The translations under genes were made by a program, and so were the position numbers. DNA of 64,000 nt from assembly GCF_900103215.1 (NCBI RefSeq), contig NZ_FNGV01000006.1, forward strand, positions 124,001 through 188,000, written 5' to 3'. Each line of letters begins with the position of its first letter. The stretch's first letter is position 1. The notes beneath the pieces are model-generated. The model worked only from the letters and a program-made list of their open reading frames with translations, ran no database searches and had not been told where the DNA came from. The DNA comes from Kriegella aquimaris (GTDB taxonomy: Bacteria; Bacteroidota; Bacteroidia; Flavobacteriales; Flavobacteriaceae). This document shows positions 15,725-24,933 of the stretch, one piece after another.

Positions 15725-17263
15725 ATGGCTAAAAAAAATGAAAAAAAGTCAAATTCAAATTCTGACGAGAATAAGGCAAAATTGGAATGGTTCAGGTCTT
15801 CTGATGATGTGCGAACTTCTTATATAAAGGGAGATACTTTTAACTTTAAGGAAGTCGAATACTCGGTTATCGAAGATAAAGCTATTTTCGAAGGTGATAT
15901 CTGTCTAGGGTCGGTCGAGGACCTTGAGAGAAAATCCAGCACGGTTGACTCCGATCAATTGTCGGCAAGAGGAATAGCACATGGAGTAGGTATTACCGGC
16001 GAAGAATATAGATGGCCCAATGGTATATTACCTTATATTATTGATGATAATGTAACCGCTACCGCCAGGCGGAATATTGAGCGTGCTATTGAACATTGGA
16101 GACAAAACACCCATATTCGATTCATTATCAGAACCCCTGCTAATGCCAGACGCTACCCTGACTTTATTCGGTTCATCTCGGCCGATGGCTGTTGGTCCTA
16201 CATTGGAAGAAGAGGCGGACGTCAGGACATCTCCATTGCTTCTGGATGTGGACTAGGGGCGGCAATTCATGAGATTGGTCACGCTGTTGGTTTGTGGCAT
16301 GAACAAAGCCGCGAGGATAGAAATAGATTCGTGAGGGTTCAATGGGATAATGTTCAGCAGGGACGTGAGCATAATTTCAACCAGCACATAGCCGATGGTG
16401 ACGATATTGGCAATTATGATTATGATTCTATTATGCACTATGGTCAGTTTGCTTTTTCAAGAAACAATCGACCGACTATTGTTCCATTGGTTGGAAACCC
16501 CAATATTGGTCAAAGAAACGGATTGAGTGCAGGCGATATTGCTGCCGTGCGAGCACTTTATCCAAATATTCAACCTCCTCCTCAAACTACTCGTGTATTC
16601 CGATACTGGGGCAATAGTGATCATTTTTATACGACAAATTGGAACGAGTTGGGTCGCGGTCGTAATGGGTATGCCCATGAAGGAGTCCAATGCTATATTC
16701 ATCCTCGTCCGGTTACGAATACTGTGCCACTATTTAGATATTATAATGCCCGAATTAAGGACCATTTTTATACAACCAACTGGAGAGAATTGGGGGCCGG
16801 CAAATCTGGTTGGGTTTTGGAACAAATTATGGGCTACGTCTTTCCCAAAAGACATGCGGGGACCATACCATTGTATCGATATTGGAATTCAAGTATAGGA
16901 GATCACTTCTACACAACATCCTGGGGAGAACTTGGTCGTGGTAGAAATGGTTGGAAGTTCGAGGGAATCCAATGCTATGTATTCGCATTGCCACCTGCGG
17001 ATTTTGAAGAAATACCTGCGATGAGTGAGTTTAATCAAAAGGAGACCGTTCAGGTGGTCGAGAACGTTGCAAATCTGTCGGATATGAGCAGTTTCCCGGA
17101 ACTTGCCGAATTTGAGTCCGCCGATCTGCAATCTGATTCTTTTACTATTTCCAATGGTCATGGTAAAGATCGTTCCAATGGCGAATTGAAAGTTCAATCA
17201 AATGGTCAAGATCATGAAGAGAGGGCCAATCGCACATTATCTGTAAAGGTCGATTTGGATTAA
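15725..17263 (+). CDS. Astacin-like zinc metallopeptidase with DUF5648 repeats
   Basis: The M12A signature is clear: HEIGHAVGLWHEQSRED (HExxHxxGxxHExxR, about residues 182-198) and the Met-turn SIMHYG about 45 residues later. Asn-Pro-rich spacers precede three tandem repeats of about 50 residues (DHFYTTNWNELGRGRNGY, HEGVQCYI), matching DUF5648, a beta-rich putative binding module. The N-terminus (MAKKNEKKSNSNSDENK) is charged and lacks a signal peptide, odd for an astacin. The frame also contains a GTG at 15722, but ATG at 15725 is preferred. The downstream gene starts with a TAAAATG junction. Confidence 0.85.
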   Translation: MAKKNEKKSNSNSDENKAKLEWFRSSDDVRTSYIKGDTFNFKEVEYSVIEDKAIFEGDICLGSVEDLERKSSTVDSDQLSARGIAHGVGITGEEYRWPNGILPYIIDDNVTATARRNIERAIEHWRQNTHIRFIIRTPANARRYPDFIRFISADGCWSYIGRRGGRQDISIASGCGLGAAIHEIGHAVGLWHEQSREDRNRFVRVQWDNVQQGREHNFNQHIADGDDIGNYDYDSIMHYGQFAFSRNNRPTIVPLVGNPNIGQRNGLSAGDIAAVRALYPNIQPPPQTTRVFRYWGNSDHFYTTNWNELGRGRNGYAHEGVQCYIHPRPVTNTVPLFRYYNARIKDHFYTTNWRELGAGKSGWVLEQIMGYVFPKRHAGTIPLYRYWNSSIGDHFYTTSWGELGRGRNGWKFEGIQCYVFALPPADFEEIPAMSEFNQKETVQVVENVANLSDMSSFPELAEFESADLQSDSFTISNGHGKDRSNGELKVQSNGQDHEERANRTLSVKVDLD

Positions 17264-17264
17264 A

Positions 17265-17609
17265 ATGAATATCGAGGGATCTTTAGTATTGCCGGCATCT
17301 CATGAAAAGCTTGGAGATGCTAAGATTACCGTACGAATTTTGGATGTGAGTAAATCCGATAGTGTTTCGGAAACAATTTCGGAATTGACGCTTCACCTTC
17401 CTGATAAATTTGATATAGGCGATAAGCTTCCATTTCGATTTCATGATATAAATAGTGGGCAGGGTAAAGAAATCATTATTAGTGCTCATATAGATCTTAA
17501 TGGAAATGGAAATATCGATAAAGGTGATTTTATTACCACCCAAAGTTATCCGGCATACTCAAGATCCCTCGATAATCAACATATTGTTGAGGTTCAATTA
17601 GTAAACTGA
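17265..17609 (+). CDS. YbaY/YscW-like domain protein
   Basis: 114 residues resembling the YbaY family (lipoprotein chaperone-like fold): GSLVLPAS, AKITVRILDVS, LPFRF, and a calcium-loop-like DLNGNGNIDKGDF before TTQSYPA. Known YbaY proteins are lipoproteins; this one has no signal peptide or lipobox. It begins one base after the stop of the astacin-like gene, so the two are translationally coupled and it may be a partner or inhibitor of that peptidase (inference). Confidence 0.65.
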   Translation: MNIEGSLVLPASHEKLGDAKITVRILDVSKSDSVSETISELTLHLPDKFDIGDKLPFRFHDINSGQGKEIIISAHIDLNGNGNIDKGDFITTQSYPAYSRSLDNQHIVEVQLVN

Positions 17610-17718
17610 ACATGATATTCAAGTGATTTAACTGAATGATTACTAGTATAAAATATCATAAATAAAATTTATTTTGAGTCCATATTCAGAATTTAGTGAT
17701 TATTTGAGCCTCAAGGCC

Positions 17719-17956
17719 ATGACCGTGGAAACCAAGTTTAATTTTCGCGCCCAAGGGAGTCGTACAGGTCATGAAAAGGGCCATTGAAGAAAATGCAATA
17801 CCGGACTTAATCACTTTTGAAGTAAAAGGTGGTCCAATAGATAGTCCGAAAAAAGGGAGCGTTACAGTTCAATTCTACATTGTCATTAAAATCTGTAAAT
17901 GGCATTTTAAATTTGAAATCATATTGTGCCATCAGTATAATAACAATAAAAATTAA
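17719..17956 (+). pseudogene. Small frameshifted ORF
   Basis: From ATG 17719 the frame reads MTVETKFNF and soon stops. In the next frame the sequence continues sensibly from about 17746 as APKGVVQVMKRAIEEN and ITFEVKGGPIDSPKKG to the stop at 17956. One extra base at the TTTCGCGCCC junction explains the break and would give a product of about 79 residues. The ATG at 17771 could still produce a 61-residue form. Function unknown. Confidence 0.4.
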
Positions 17957-17976
17957 TTTTTCATAATGATTAAGCC

Positions 17977-18261
17977 ATGAATGCTGACGTAACAAAAATT
18001 ATAATTAATCAAATTAAAAAGATGCAATCCGAGAATGAAGATGAAGGCGAAATATGGGGATCTTCACTTTCCTCTCTTGGATTGAATCAAGAAGAAATAC
18101 CAGGTTTAATTAAGATTGCAATCGATAAACCAAACACTTTGAATATTCAATTTGAAGGAATGAAAATAAGTCAAGGAGAATATCTTAAGTTAGTGTCAAA
18201 ACTAAAAAGTCAAGTTTATAATCAACTAGACCTTAAAATCGGTGATATTTATATCAAATAA
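17977..18261 (+). CDS. Small acidic hypothetical protein
   Basis: 94 residues, probably alpha/beta, with an acidic stretch (SENEDEGEIWGSS) and no signal or membrane segment. Not recognised. It sits 15 bp before the membrane-protein gene at 18277 on the same strand, so it may act with that protein. Confidence 0.55.
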   Translation: MNADVTKIIINQIKKMQSENEDEGEIWGSSLSSLGLNQEEIPGLIKIAIDKPNTLNIQFEGMKISQGEYLKLVSKLKSQVYNQLDLKIGDIYIK

Positions 18262-18276
18262 CATTTCCTGAAATCA

Positions 18277-20076
18277 ATGAAGAAGTATCAAGTAGAGCAA
18301 CCTGATGGCACTAACGTCATTATAAAAAAGATTTATCAACAGGCGACAAGCGGTGAAAATCAGGTAGGGAGTACCAATGAATTTTATATCTTTTATCGTG
18401 ATGAATATGGTGCTTTTCGATATGGTGCAGGCGGTAAGTATAGGTCTAGGTTAGCGCCATTTACGAAGTATTTGACAGAATTAGCTCATTTTTCTGAAAA
18501 AATCGCTTCCTTCCATAAGGGTAAATTAAAATTAGGAATTGCCAATAAAGATAGGGTTTACGCTCTTATTTCGAGTTATGTTGCAAGCTTCCTTAACAAG
18601 GAGGGTTCATTTGAAAACGGATCTTCGATAGAAAAAGAAAACCTTAAAGAACTGACAGAACTCAAGAAATATCTAACAAATGAGATTGACTCTTTAGCAC
18701 GATATTACTATACGCTCAAAAGTTTGACCTTATTTTTGGTGTTCGTTATAGTCGCAATTTTCGTATGGTTTTATGAGAGCAGATTGGCCAATTCTGGAGA
18801 GCTTTTCATACATTTTAGTGAAAATTTTTCGAATTCTGTTTATTTGGCCGCAGCAGGAGCAACCGGAGCCTTTATATCTGTTACACAAAAGATCAATAAC
18901 CTGAAAGCCGATCTGTTTTTACCACAGCTAAGGTCAAATTTAGATTCCAAAATTAGAATTTTGCTAGGTGCCCTTTTTGGAATTTTGTTGGTATGGATGA
19001 TAAAGTCCAATTTTATACAAATTGTTGATGGCAGTAAATTGGGATTTAATTCTTTAGATAGTGCCCTTCTATCTTTACTTGTTGCAGCTGTTGGCGGTTT
19101 TAGTGAGCGAATAGTGCCCGATATTTTTAGTAAGAAAGAAAAAGACTACCAAAGTGAAAATAGCGGTAATGGTGACCAAAATAGATCACATGGTGGCGAG
19201 AGTGGCGATAAACCAAAAGTTACAAATGGAAAAAATGGTCAAGCAACACAAACTGGAACGTCAACCGAAGCTGGAAATAGTAATGGCAAGAATGATATTG
19301 GACAAAATGGGAAAAAGGGAAGCAGTGATGAGGTCGGACAAAAGGAACCAAAAGGCGATCAAACAAATGAGGAGATTTTGACTTCAACTTTGACGGAGGA
19401 GGAAAGAATTGAAACACCAAATTCCAAACAGTTTAATGATATCAAAGAATCAGAACTAGATCATTTCTTGAATCAAATTAAAGATTTAAACTTTGAAAGT
19501 TTATTTTCTGGACTAACTATTTATACAAAAGCCCTAGTCGAATATTTTGAAGAAAAAAATTTAGATACCGAATCATCCAAGAAAGTTCAAATAATCTTTA
19601 ATCAAACCCTTGAGGAGGAAAAAGAACTGGTGGGTGGTGATATGAACAATCCTTTTTTCAAAACATTAAAAGGTATTAGAGAAATTGACTCTAATTTTAA
19701 AATACCGAAAAATTTGGTCGAAGCTGCCATGGAGAAAGAGTATAACTACATGGTTGAATTATGGGGAAGCGCCGAATGGCTCATGTTCCCTGGAGCGAGA
19801 CTACTTTTCAATTTTTCAAATGCCTTTAAGGATACACTTAAAGAAAACGGTTTTGTGGTAGATATATATACACCAAAAGAAGCAGATTTAGATAGTTTAA
19901 AGTTTGCAAAAGATATTGGAATCAAGATTCTAACCAAAGAGTTTTCTGCTGAGCCAAAGTGGTATCCATTTGTTTTATTTATAGGGTATTTGATAGCTGA
20001 AATATCGAACAACAATTTAAGAACTTATTATGAATGTCTGGACCTGGAATACCTAAGGAAAAATATGTACAATTAA
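18277..20076 (+). CDS. Four-helix membrane protein with low-complexity linker and helical C-terminus
   Basis: 599 residues. The N-terminal ~145 residues are cytosolic and end in a helix. Membrane segments follow at about 148-166, 186-204, 226-243 and 260-275, with the motifs GATGAFISVTQKI and GGFSERIVPD. A hydrophilic Asn/Gly/Lys-rich linker runs from about 288 to 370 (e.g. GESGDKPKVTNGKNGQATQ), then a helical domain with conserved-looking Trp/Pro (WGSAEWLMFPGARLLFNF) to the end. Family not recognised. The layout, membrane core plus tethered domain, would suit a sensor or scaffold. Confidence 0.65.
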   Translation: MKKYQVEQPDGTNVIIKKIYQQATSGENQVGSTNEFYIFYRDEYGAFRYGAGGKYRSRLAPFTKYLTELAHFSEKIASFHKGKLKLGIANKDRVYALISSYVASFLNKEGSFENGSSIEKENLKELTELKKYLTNEIDSLARYYYTLKSLTLFLVFVIVAIFVWFYESRLANSGELFIHFSENFSNSVYLAAAGATGAFISVTQKINNLKADLFLPQLRSNLDSKIRILLGALFGILLVWMIKSNFIQIVDGSKLGFNSLDSALLSLLVAAVGGFSERIVPDIFSKKEKDYQSENSGNGDQNRSHGGESGDKPKVTNGKNGQATQTGTSTEAGNSNGKNDIGQNGKKGSSDEVGQKEPKGDQTNEEILTSTLTEEERIETPNSKQFNDIKESELDHFLNQIKDLNFESLFSGLTIYTKALVEYFEEKNLDTESSKKVQIIFNQTLEEEKELVGGDMNNPFFKTLKGIREIDSNFKIPKNLVEAAMEKEYNYMVELWGSAEWLMFPGARLLFNFSNAFKDTLKENGFVVDIYTPKEADLDSLKFAKDIGIKILTKEFSAEPKWYPFVLFIGYLIAEISNNNLRTYYECLDLEYLRKNMYN

Positions 20077-20380
20077 CTGTTGTTTGAGTAAAGGCTTGAT
20101 TTTAGGTGGCATAAGCGTACGATTAGTTTGTATAATGATTAAAAAGTTGAGATGAAAAACCATTTTCAGTTAGCTTTGAGCTTTAAAATATGATTCCCAA
20201 GGATTGTGAATTAAGAAGTCGATTTATTTAGGACTATTCCAAAAAGAGTAAATAGAAAATTGTCTGGGGCATGCCCCCACTAATTTTTTTTCTAATCTTG
20301 CCTGCCGGCAGACAGGTTTTAAATATTTGCACGCTATGAAGAAAGAGGAACCAATGTACATTATTCTTGTTATCCAATTT
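20077..20380. other. Intergenic region between convergent genes
   Basis: About 300 bp with no gene. It contains a palindromic repeat at 20301-20316; otherwise nothing recognised. Confidence 0.5.
20301..20316. repeat. REP-like GC palindrome
   Basis: CCTGCCGGCAGACAGG is nearly self-complementary. Related palindromes occur at 26602-26622 and 26925-26949, so this is a small dispersed family that stands out in an A+T-rich background. Confidence 0.5.
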
Positions 20381-22042
20381 TTAAGTTTTTAGTGGTTGAC
20401 CATTTTTACTTAAAGATTCAATAAAATTTGGCGGAACTTCTATATATTCGTTTAGTCCTGTCGTCGATAGAAAGTCGTTGGAGAATACCTTTGCCATTTC
20501 TTTAGAAAGCAACCAACTTCTGCATTTTTTCCAATTTTCCGAGGATTTTCCATACATTTCATTAACTAGATTTGGAAAAGCCCAATCGGCATTTTTACCC
20601 CAATGCAGCGTAAAGGGAATGTTATTGTTCTTTAATACTTCAATCATTTTTGTGGAATAGTCCATCAGAGGAATAATCTTATCCTTATCTCGCCACTGTA
20701 TACCGTCTATCTCCACCATACAGGTAAACGGAAATTTAGAAAAGGCCAGTGTGCCCTTAGATTGCTTTATAAACCGCATAGCGAAAATACCTGGAACAGG
20801 ATGCTCACGAGTTAGTTTAGCCAGTAATTCCATGGCTTTAGATGAATGGGTATGGTCTACTCCAAATGAACAGGCAAACGCCTTTCCCTGATATCCGGCA
20901 TCCCAAAAAATTTCAGACAATTTCCCTACTGTTGTTTTTTCTTCTTTCGGTAGTATGGAAGATTTTAACAGATTTATGAGTTTGGGTATTGATTTTGGAA
21001 TTTTTCCTGCAATTTTGATGAACAAGTATATAAGATCCAAATACACAAATTCTTTCTGAAAAGGTATAGGGTTTCCAAAATCTACCATATAATTCTCATA
21101 GTATTTTATTTTGTAAATGAACTCTACAGCATATTTTTTCTCATCGGTGTTGTAGGGATTCATAAATATTTTGTAATGAAATGGGCGTACCCCTTTGAAA
21201 TCTGTATTGGGAATCTTGGGGTCATAGTTGCTAAAATCCAATGTATCTGCAAGTTTCAGCGCTTCAGCCCTATCTATCTTCCTAACATACCTATGGAGCA
21301 GGTACAAGTCTTCGGCCTCTATGACAACTCCGTGTACAAAACCCATTGATCCCAGGCCAACCAGGGCGGCATTGAAGATCTCATCATCTCGTATAATTTT
21401 AGCAGCGTTGAAGTTTGCAGCGTAAGTATCTCTCAGTGCTGGCTTTGACTTCCGTTCAAGGTAGATATTGTCTTCGGGTTTAGGGCCTGTAATCAGATTG
21501 AGCCCCACAACATAGTCCTGTACCGAGCCTACATCAATGGTAGAACCGTGTACTCCTGTAGAAATACAACCTGCAATGGTTTGCCCGTTACTCGCCCCTG
21601 TTGTCTTTAAAGATTTACCTCTGCGTTCCAGGTAGCCTGAGATTTCCTTAATTTTGTTTCCGCACTGGAACCAATGCAGATTACTGTGTTCATAAGTGGA
21701 ATCCTTGTGTATTTCACCTTCGAATATGGGAAACTTGAGATTCATAAAGCTGTTATAATGCATCCTATCCTTACAATGCGCTATGTTGGACATTGACCAT
21801 TTGGAACCAATGGCTCGAAACTGTTCATTGTTGTCTGCCGCTTGTTTTATCAGCTTTTGAATTTCCTTTGCCGCGTCATTGTATTTTTCAAAATCAGTAA
21901 GCCCTGAGGAATTTTTCTCCAGCTTTGTAGTTATAAATAATTTTAAAGCAAAGGGGCCATTCTTATGAAGGGTATTCCAACGTTGTCGCTTTTCTATAGT
22001 AGTTCTTGCCATATCACATGCTGTTTTCCTGTATACATACAT
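20381..22042 (-). CDS. FAD-linked oxidoreductase (PCMH / aldonolactone oxidase type)
   Basis: The N-terminal half has the FAD-binding PCMH pattern: FRAIGSKWSMSN, then KTTGASNGQTIAGCISTGVHG, where TGVHG contacts the FAD pyrophosphate. The C-terminal half ends in FTLHWGKNADW, like the D-arabinono-lactone/gulono-lactone oxidase family, so it probably oxidises a sugar lactone or alcohol. The preferred start may be ATG at 22012 (MARTTIEK), which avoids overlapping the lipoprotein gene; the ATG at 22042 overlaps it by 29 bp. 553 residues from the first ATG. No signal peptide. Confidence 0.75.
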   Translation of the reverse strand: MYVYRKTACDMARTTIEKRQRWNTLHKNGPFALKLFITTKLEKNSSGLTDFEKYNDAAKEIQKLIKQAADNNEQFRAIGSKWSMSNIAHCKDRMHYNSFMNLKFPIFEGEIHKDSTYEHSNLHWFQCGNKIKEISGYLERRGKSLKTTGASNGQTIAGCISTGVHGSTIDVGSVQDYVVGLNLITGPKPEDNIYLERKSKPALRDTYAANFNAAKIIRDDEIFNAALVGLGSMGFVHGVVIEAEDLYLLHRYVRKIDRAEALKLADTLDFSNYDPKIPNTDFKGVRPFHYKIFMNPYNTDEKKYAVEFIYKIKYYENYMVDFGNPIPFQKEFVYLDLIYLFIKIAGKIPKSIPKLINLLKSSILPKEEKTTVGKLSEIFWDAGYQGKAFACSFGVDHTHSSKAMELLAKLTREHPVPGIFAMRFIKQSKGTLAFSKFPFTCMVEIDGIQWRDKDKIIPLMDYSTKMIEVLKNNNIPFTLHWGKNADWAFPNLVNEMYGKSSENWKKCRSWLLSKEMAKVFSNDFLSTTGLNEYIEVPPNFIESLSKNGQPLKT

Positions 22043-22352
22043 ATTTGATTTTCACTTTCTTTTTACGACCAAAAGTGATGGCATTAAGGAGAATGCCCCC
22101 AAAAGTAGTTCTGTATTCCACCGTATGCAGTGCTCCTGAATCGCAATCAGAAATATTAAAATAATGCTCGCCTGTTGTTAATTTTCTACTGACAACAGTA
22201 TCCAATGTACGTACATTATACCCGGCCCAGGCGCTTTCTTCTTCGTCGTCTCTTGGTTCCCATTGTCCATTTGCTACCTGGAACCGCACAGAATAACAAC
22301 TGCCCAAGGTTAAGGCTAGACCTAAACACAACAAAATTTTGAATAAACGCAT
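22014..22352 (-). CDS. Bor-like lipoprotein
   Basis: The start is placed at ATG 22352, giving a lipoprotein signal (LFKILLCLGLALTLGSC) with Cys about residue 19. The longer frame to 22433 adds an unlikely hydrophobic leader. The remainder (RFQVANGQ, EHYFNISDCDSG, GGILLNAITFGR, KIKYVCI) matches the short Bor-type lipoproteins, with a Cys pair and a hydrophobic GFITLG-like segment. Phage-lambda Bor confers serum resistance; here only surface lipoprotein status is inferred. It precedes the FAD oxidoreductase. Confidence 0.6.
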   Translation of the reverse strand: MRLFKILLCLGLALTLGSCYSVRFQVANGQWEPRDDEEESAWAGYNVRTLDTVVSRKLTTGEHYFNISDCDSGALHTVEYRTTFGGILLNAITFGRKKKVKIKYVCIQENSM

Positions 22353-22605
22353 AGCTGAAGTATTTAAAAATGTTAACTCCAAAAAAGCAATAAAATAGGG
22401 GGGAATCACTAAGGTGATAAATAAAGTTATCAATTTATTTGATAATCCTACAAGATTTGAAAGAAAGATGTGTAAATGGTTGGATTTTTTGTATAATTCG
22501 GAATTTTATTGACAAAAGAGTCTCTTTTGGATAAATATCGTCAAACTTGTATTCCGTATCATCCATATATGGGGCAAGCACGCTGGATATGCCATTTTAG
22601 TTTTA
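22353..22605 (-). other. Gap with a possible coding remnant
   Basis: About 250 bp. On the minus strand a 44-codon frame (about 22570 to 22437, MDDTEYKFDDIYPKE...) looks protein-like but is too short to identify. It follows the truncated coupling-protein gene and could be part of the deletion scar. Confidence 0.3.
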
Positions 22606-22950
22606 CTATTTTGAAATTTCGAGCTTAGCTTTTACACGAATATTTAGAGAAATGAACGATATTACCCCATTTCTAAGCTGGAATTTAGCCTGATACTTTT
22701 TGGGAATGTTGTTAGTATCGCTGTCACTTAAGGCGGCGTAACAAACCATACTGATGGCATATAACGGTAAAATCCATTTGAAGCAAAAAAATAGGCCATA
22801 CTCGAAGCTGTTTCCTGAACATCCCACAATTGCCAAATAAAAGATGATAACGGCAAGACTGATAAAGGCATGGCGGTAATAGCGATGCATCAGGAGTATC
22901 AAGCCCGAAGCCGAAACATAATATAGCAGGATGACCGAAAGAGTATTCAT
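22606..22950 (-). pseudogene. Conjugative coupling protein (T4CP) N-terminal stub
   Basis: 114 residues: three or four hydrophobic helices (VILLYYVSASGLILLMH, AFISLAVIIFYLAIVG, FKWILPLYAISMVCY), then KYQAKFQLRNGVISF and NIRVKAK. In Bacteroidota type IV coupling proteins the membrane part and a comparable FxLxNGxxSF...NIRRG stretch lead straight into Walker A. Here the frame stops before it, so the ATPase is gone. It lies 6 bp after the relaxase gene, the usual mobA-mobB-mobC order. A free-standing membrane protein is the alternative. Confidence 0.5.
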
Positions 22951-22956
22951 AAGCGT

Positions 22957-23982
22957 TTAAATGCCAATTGAACTGGATGACCGGGCCAAGTCCATGGCCT
23001 TCTTAAACTGTTTAATAGTTTTTAATGCCATTTGTACTTTATTCGTAGGAATGTTCACCTGCGGAACCCGTACACCAACTTTACCTAAAAGTTTGAATGC
23101 TGCACTGCGCTCATTAGTGGGGAGTCCGAGTAGGCGTGCGAAATACTCATGTGGATCTTTGATATAGGTTTTTCTAGCTTCGTAGGATTCTACAAAATTC
23201 CGTTTGTAGTTGAATAGGGTGTCAAAAGTGTTTTCAGCCCTTTTATAAAATAGGTTACGGTTAAAACCTCGTTTGACCATCTTACCGTTTAACTTGCTTT
23301 CCGATTCCATGTATTTGCTGCCAGGGGATAGGCTATACCGGTTGCTGACATCTTTTCTGCTCACGATAATATGAACGTGGGTTTGGAAACCCGGCTTTTT
23401 CATTCCCTGTTCAATGGGCTTTCCATATATTTTATGGGGTATTTCAGCTTTAAGGCTTTTAATTTTTTTGGTTTTTGATGAAATATTACCAGAAAGTTCC
23501 CCGCGCTCTATTTTGCGAATTTCATTTTCAAGTCTAACGATTTGTGCACGGTACGGTTGATTTTCTCGAACCTCCCGGTCAAAACCTTTGAAGGTTCGTT
23601 CGTGTTCAATTTTTGCGAAGTATTTAATATCTTCCACGGTAACCTGTGGGTCGCGATGAAATGAGGCAGCATAGTCCTTCATGACCTCCCTCACGTACTT
23701 CCTCAATTGTTCAGGGTCGTTGTTGATAGCCTTCAGTTCCTGTTGGCTCGGATTGATGGTCAAGGAATAGAACTTAGGTTCTTCCTTTTTGAGTTTGGCG
23801 GTATTCCCATCGATCTCTTTAACAACCTGTTCCGGTGGTATCCGGTCATTGTTTTGGTCAAAAAAATGTTCTTGCATCTCCGGCAGGACGCCCTCATTTT
23901 CTTTTTCCAAATAATCCACAAAATCGGAAGCGCTCTGAGAAAAATTGTTGTCTAAATGCTGTTTTGTAATGCTGATGTACAT
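22957..23982 (-). CDS. DUF5712 (MobB-type) relaxase
   Basis: 341 residues. The HxH of a relaxase active site is in THVHIIVSRKD (about residues 203-213). The N-terminal segment FYSLTINPSQQEL and the ISVEHERTF-like block (AKIEHERTFKG) match DUF5712 mobilization proteins of Bacteroidota mobilizable elements, which nick oriT and lead the strand. The C-terminus is basic (YKRAENTFDTLFNYKRNF). It is 3 bp from the upstream BfmA/BtgA gene, so they are one operon. It looks intact although its coupling protein is truncated. Confidence 0.75.
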   Translation of the reverse strand: MYISITKQHLDNNFSQSASDFVDYLEKENEGVLPEMQEHFFDQNNDRIPPEQVVKEIDGNTAKLKKEEPKFYSLTINPSQQELKAINNDPEQLRKYVREVMKDYAASFHRDPQVTVEDIKYFAKIEHERTFKGFDREVRENQPYRAQIVRLENEIRKIERGELSGNISSKTKKIKSLKAEIPHKIYGKPIEQGMKKPGFQTHVHIIVSRKDVSNRYSLSPGSKYMESESKLNGKMVKRGFNRNLFYKRAENTFDTLFNYKRNFVESYEARKTYIKDPHEYFARLLGLPTNERSAAFKLLGKVGVRVPQVNIPTNKVQMALKTIKQFKKAMDLARSSSSIGI

Positions 23983-23985
23983 GAT

Positions 23986-24543
23986 TCAAACTGTTTTAAG
24001 TGATGCTTTCAAATGGTTGTATTCCTCGAGGTTCATATTCAAATACAATTTTGATCTGCCGAAACTTGATCTTGAGACTTCTACTTTCTCTAAGGTTTCC
24101 ATAAACTGTTGCTGCAGTTGTTCGAGATTTTGCTTTATTATGGTATTCTCTTTCTGCAGTTCTATGGTTTCAAATGCCGATTTAAAGAAGGCGTCATCTT
24201 TAACGGGCATGCTTGGTTTGATCGAAGAAGATGATTTTTGCTGCTTGTTCTTTTGTGGCGCATGTTCAAAGAGCAGTTCCATCATGGCCCTGGTGGGATT
24301 CACTCCATGCTTTTCAATATCTTTCACAACGGCTATAAGGGCATTGATGCGCTTTTTAATATTGGTTTCCATACCTCTGATATTAGGACCAAAATCCTGA
24401 AAGGGCGACATTTGGTATTTGGTAAAAAAGTCCATCATGCCCTCCAGTACATCGCTATGGGTCTTGCCATGTATCTTGGAGAAACTCCGGAATCTAGTCA
24501 GGGTATCCACTCTAAAATTAATACGGCCAAATTGGACTTTCAT
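23986..24543 (-). CDS. BfmA/BtgA-family mobilization accessory protein
   Basis: 185 residues. The N-terminus FGRINFRVDTLTRFRSFSKI followed by HGKTHSDVLEGMMDFF is the ribbon-helix-helix-like DNA-binding region of BfmA/BtgA proteins, which help the relaxase find oriT. A coiled coil follows (ETIELQKENTIIKQNLEQLQ). It is the first gene of the mob operon, with a 390-bp intergenic region upstream holding clustered inverted repeats. ATG at 24543. Confidence 0.75.
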   Translation of the reverse strand: MKVQFGRINFRVDTLTRFRSFSKIHGKTHSDVLEGMMDFFTKYQMSPFQDFGPNIRGMETNIKKRINALIAVVKDIEKHGVNPTRAMMELLFEHAPQKNKQQKSSSSIKPSMPVKDDAFFKSAFETIELQKENTIIKQNLEQLQQQFMETLEKVEVSRSSFGRSKLYLNMNLEEYNHLKASLKTV

Positions 24544-24560
24544 CGTTTTCTATATTGATT

Positions 24561-24660
24561 AGGATAGTGCACCTTAGTGTTTATGGGGCTTCACATAGGA
24601 ACTATCCTATCGGTTCTGGTTTTTACGGTTGGAAAATAACCGTTTTGAAATTTTAAAACG
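24561..24660. promoter_or_regulatory. Candidate oriT: three clustered inverted repeats
   Basis: Directly upstream of the mob operon: AGGATAGT (24561) with ACTATCCT (24601); ACGGTT (24625) with AACCGT (24638); CGTTTT (24641) with AAAACG (24655). Relaxases of mobilizable elements usually act on inverted repeats next to their own genes. No nic site can be assigned. The rest of 24544-24933 has one more hairpin (CTCC-GC-A-GGAG near 24740) and the terminator at 24887. Confidence 0.4.
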
Positions 24661-24883
24661 CTGGAATACAGTGATTTGAATATTGATAAATCATTGCAAC
24701 ACTGCGCTAGCATGTTGCCCTCTTGCTCTTCCTTTTTCCTCCGCAGGAGAAAAATCCAGCTCTATCCCAATTTAGTTTACCGTATTTACAGCCAATCCGG
24801 ATATCAAAATTTTAAGAGTTTTTGATTCGAACTTTTGAGGAATATTCAGGTTTTGGCACAAAAAGCTAAAAATTACCAAACGC

Positions 24884-24910
24884 AAAAAGGCAACCGAAAA
24901 AGGCTGCCTT
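24884..24910 (-). terminator. Rho-independent terminator of the ssb-radC operon
   Basis: On the minus strand AAGGCAGCC-TTTTTC-GGTTGCCTT forms a 9-bp stem (one G-T pair) followed by a T run. It lies 24 bp after the 24934-25152 gene. Confidence 0.75.
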
Positions 24911-24933
24911 GTATCGATTCAAGTAATACTATT

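Noticed and set aside
24824..24832. Second att site (GATTCGAAC) for the ssrA integrase
   Set aside because: Only nine bases match the tmRNA T-loop region and flanking bases differ; a T-loop consensus arises by chance.
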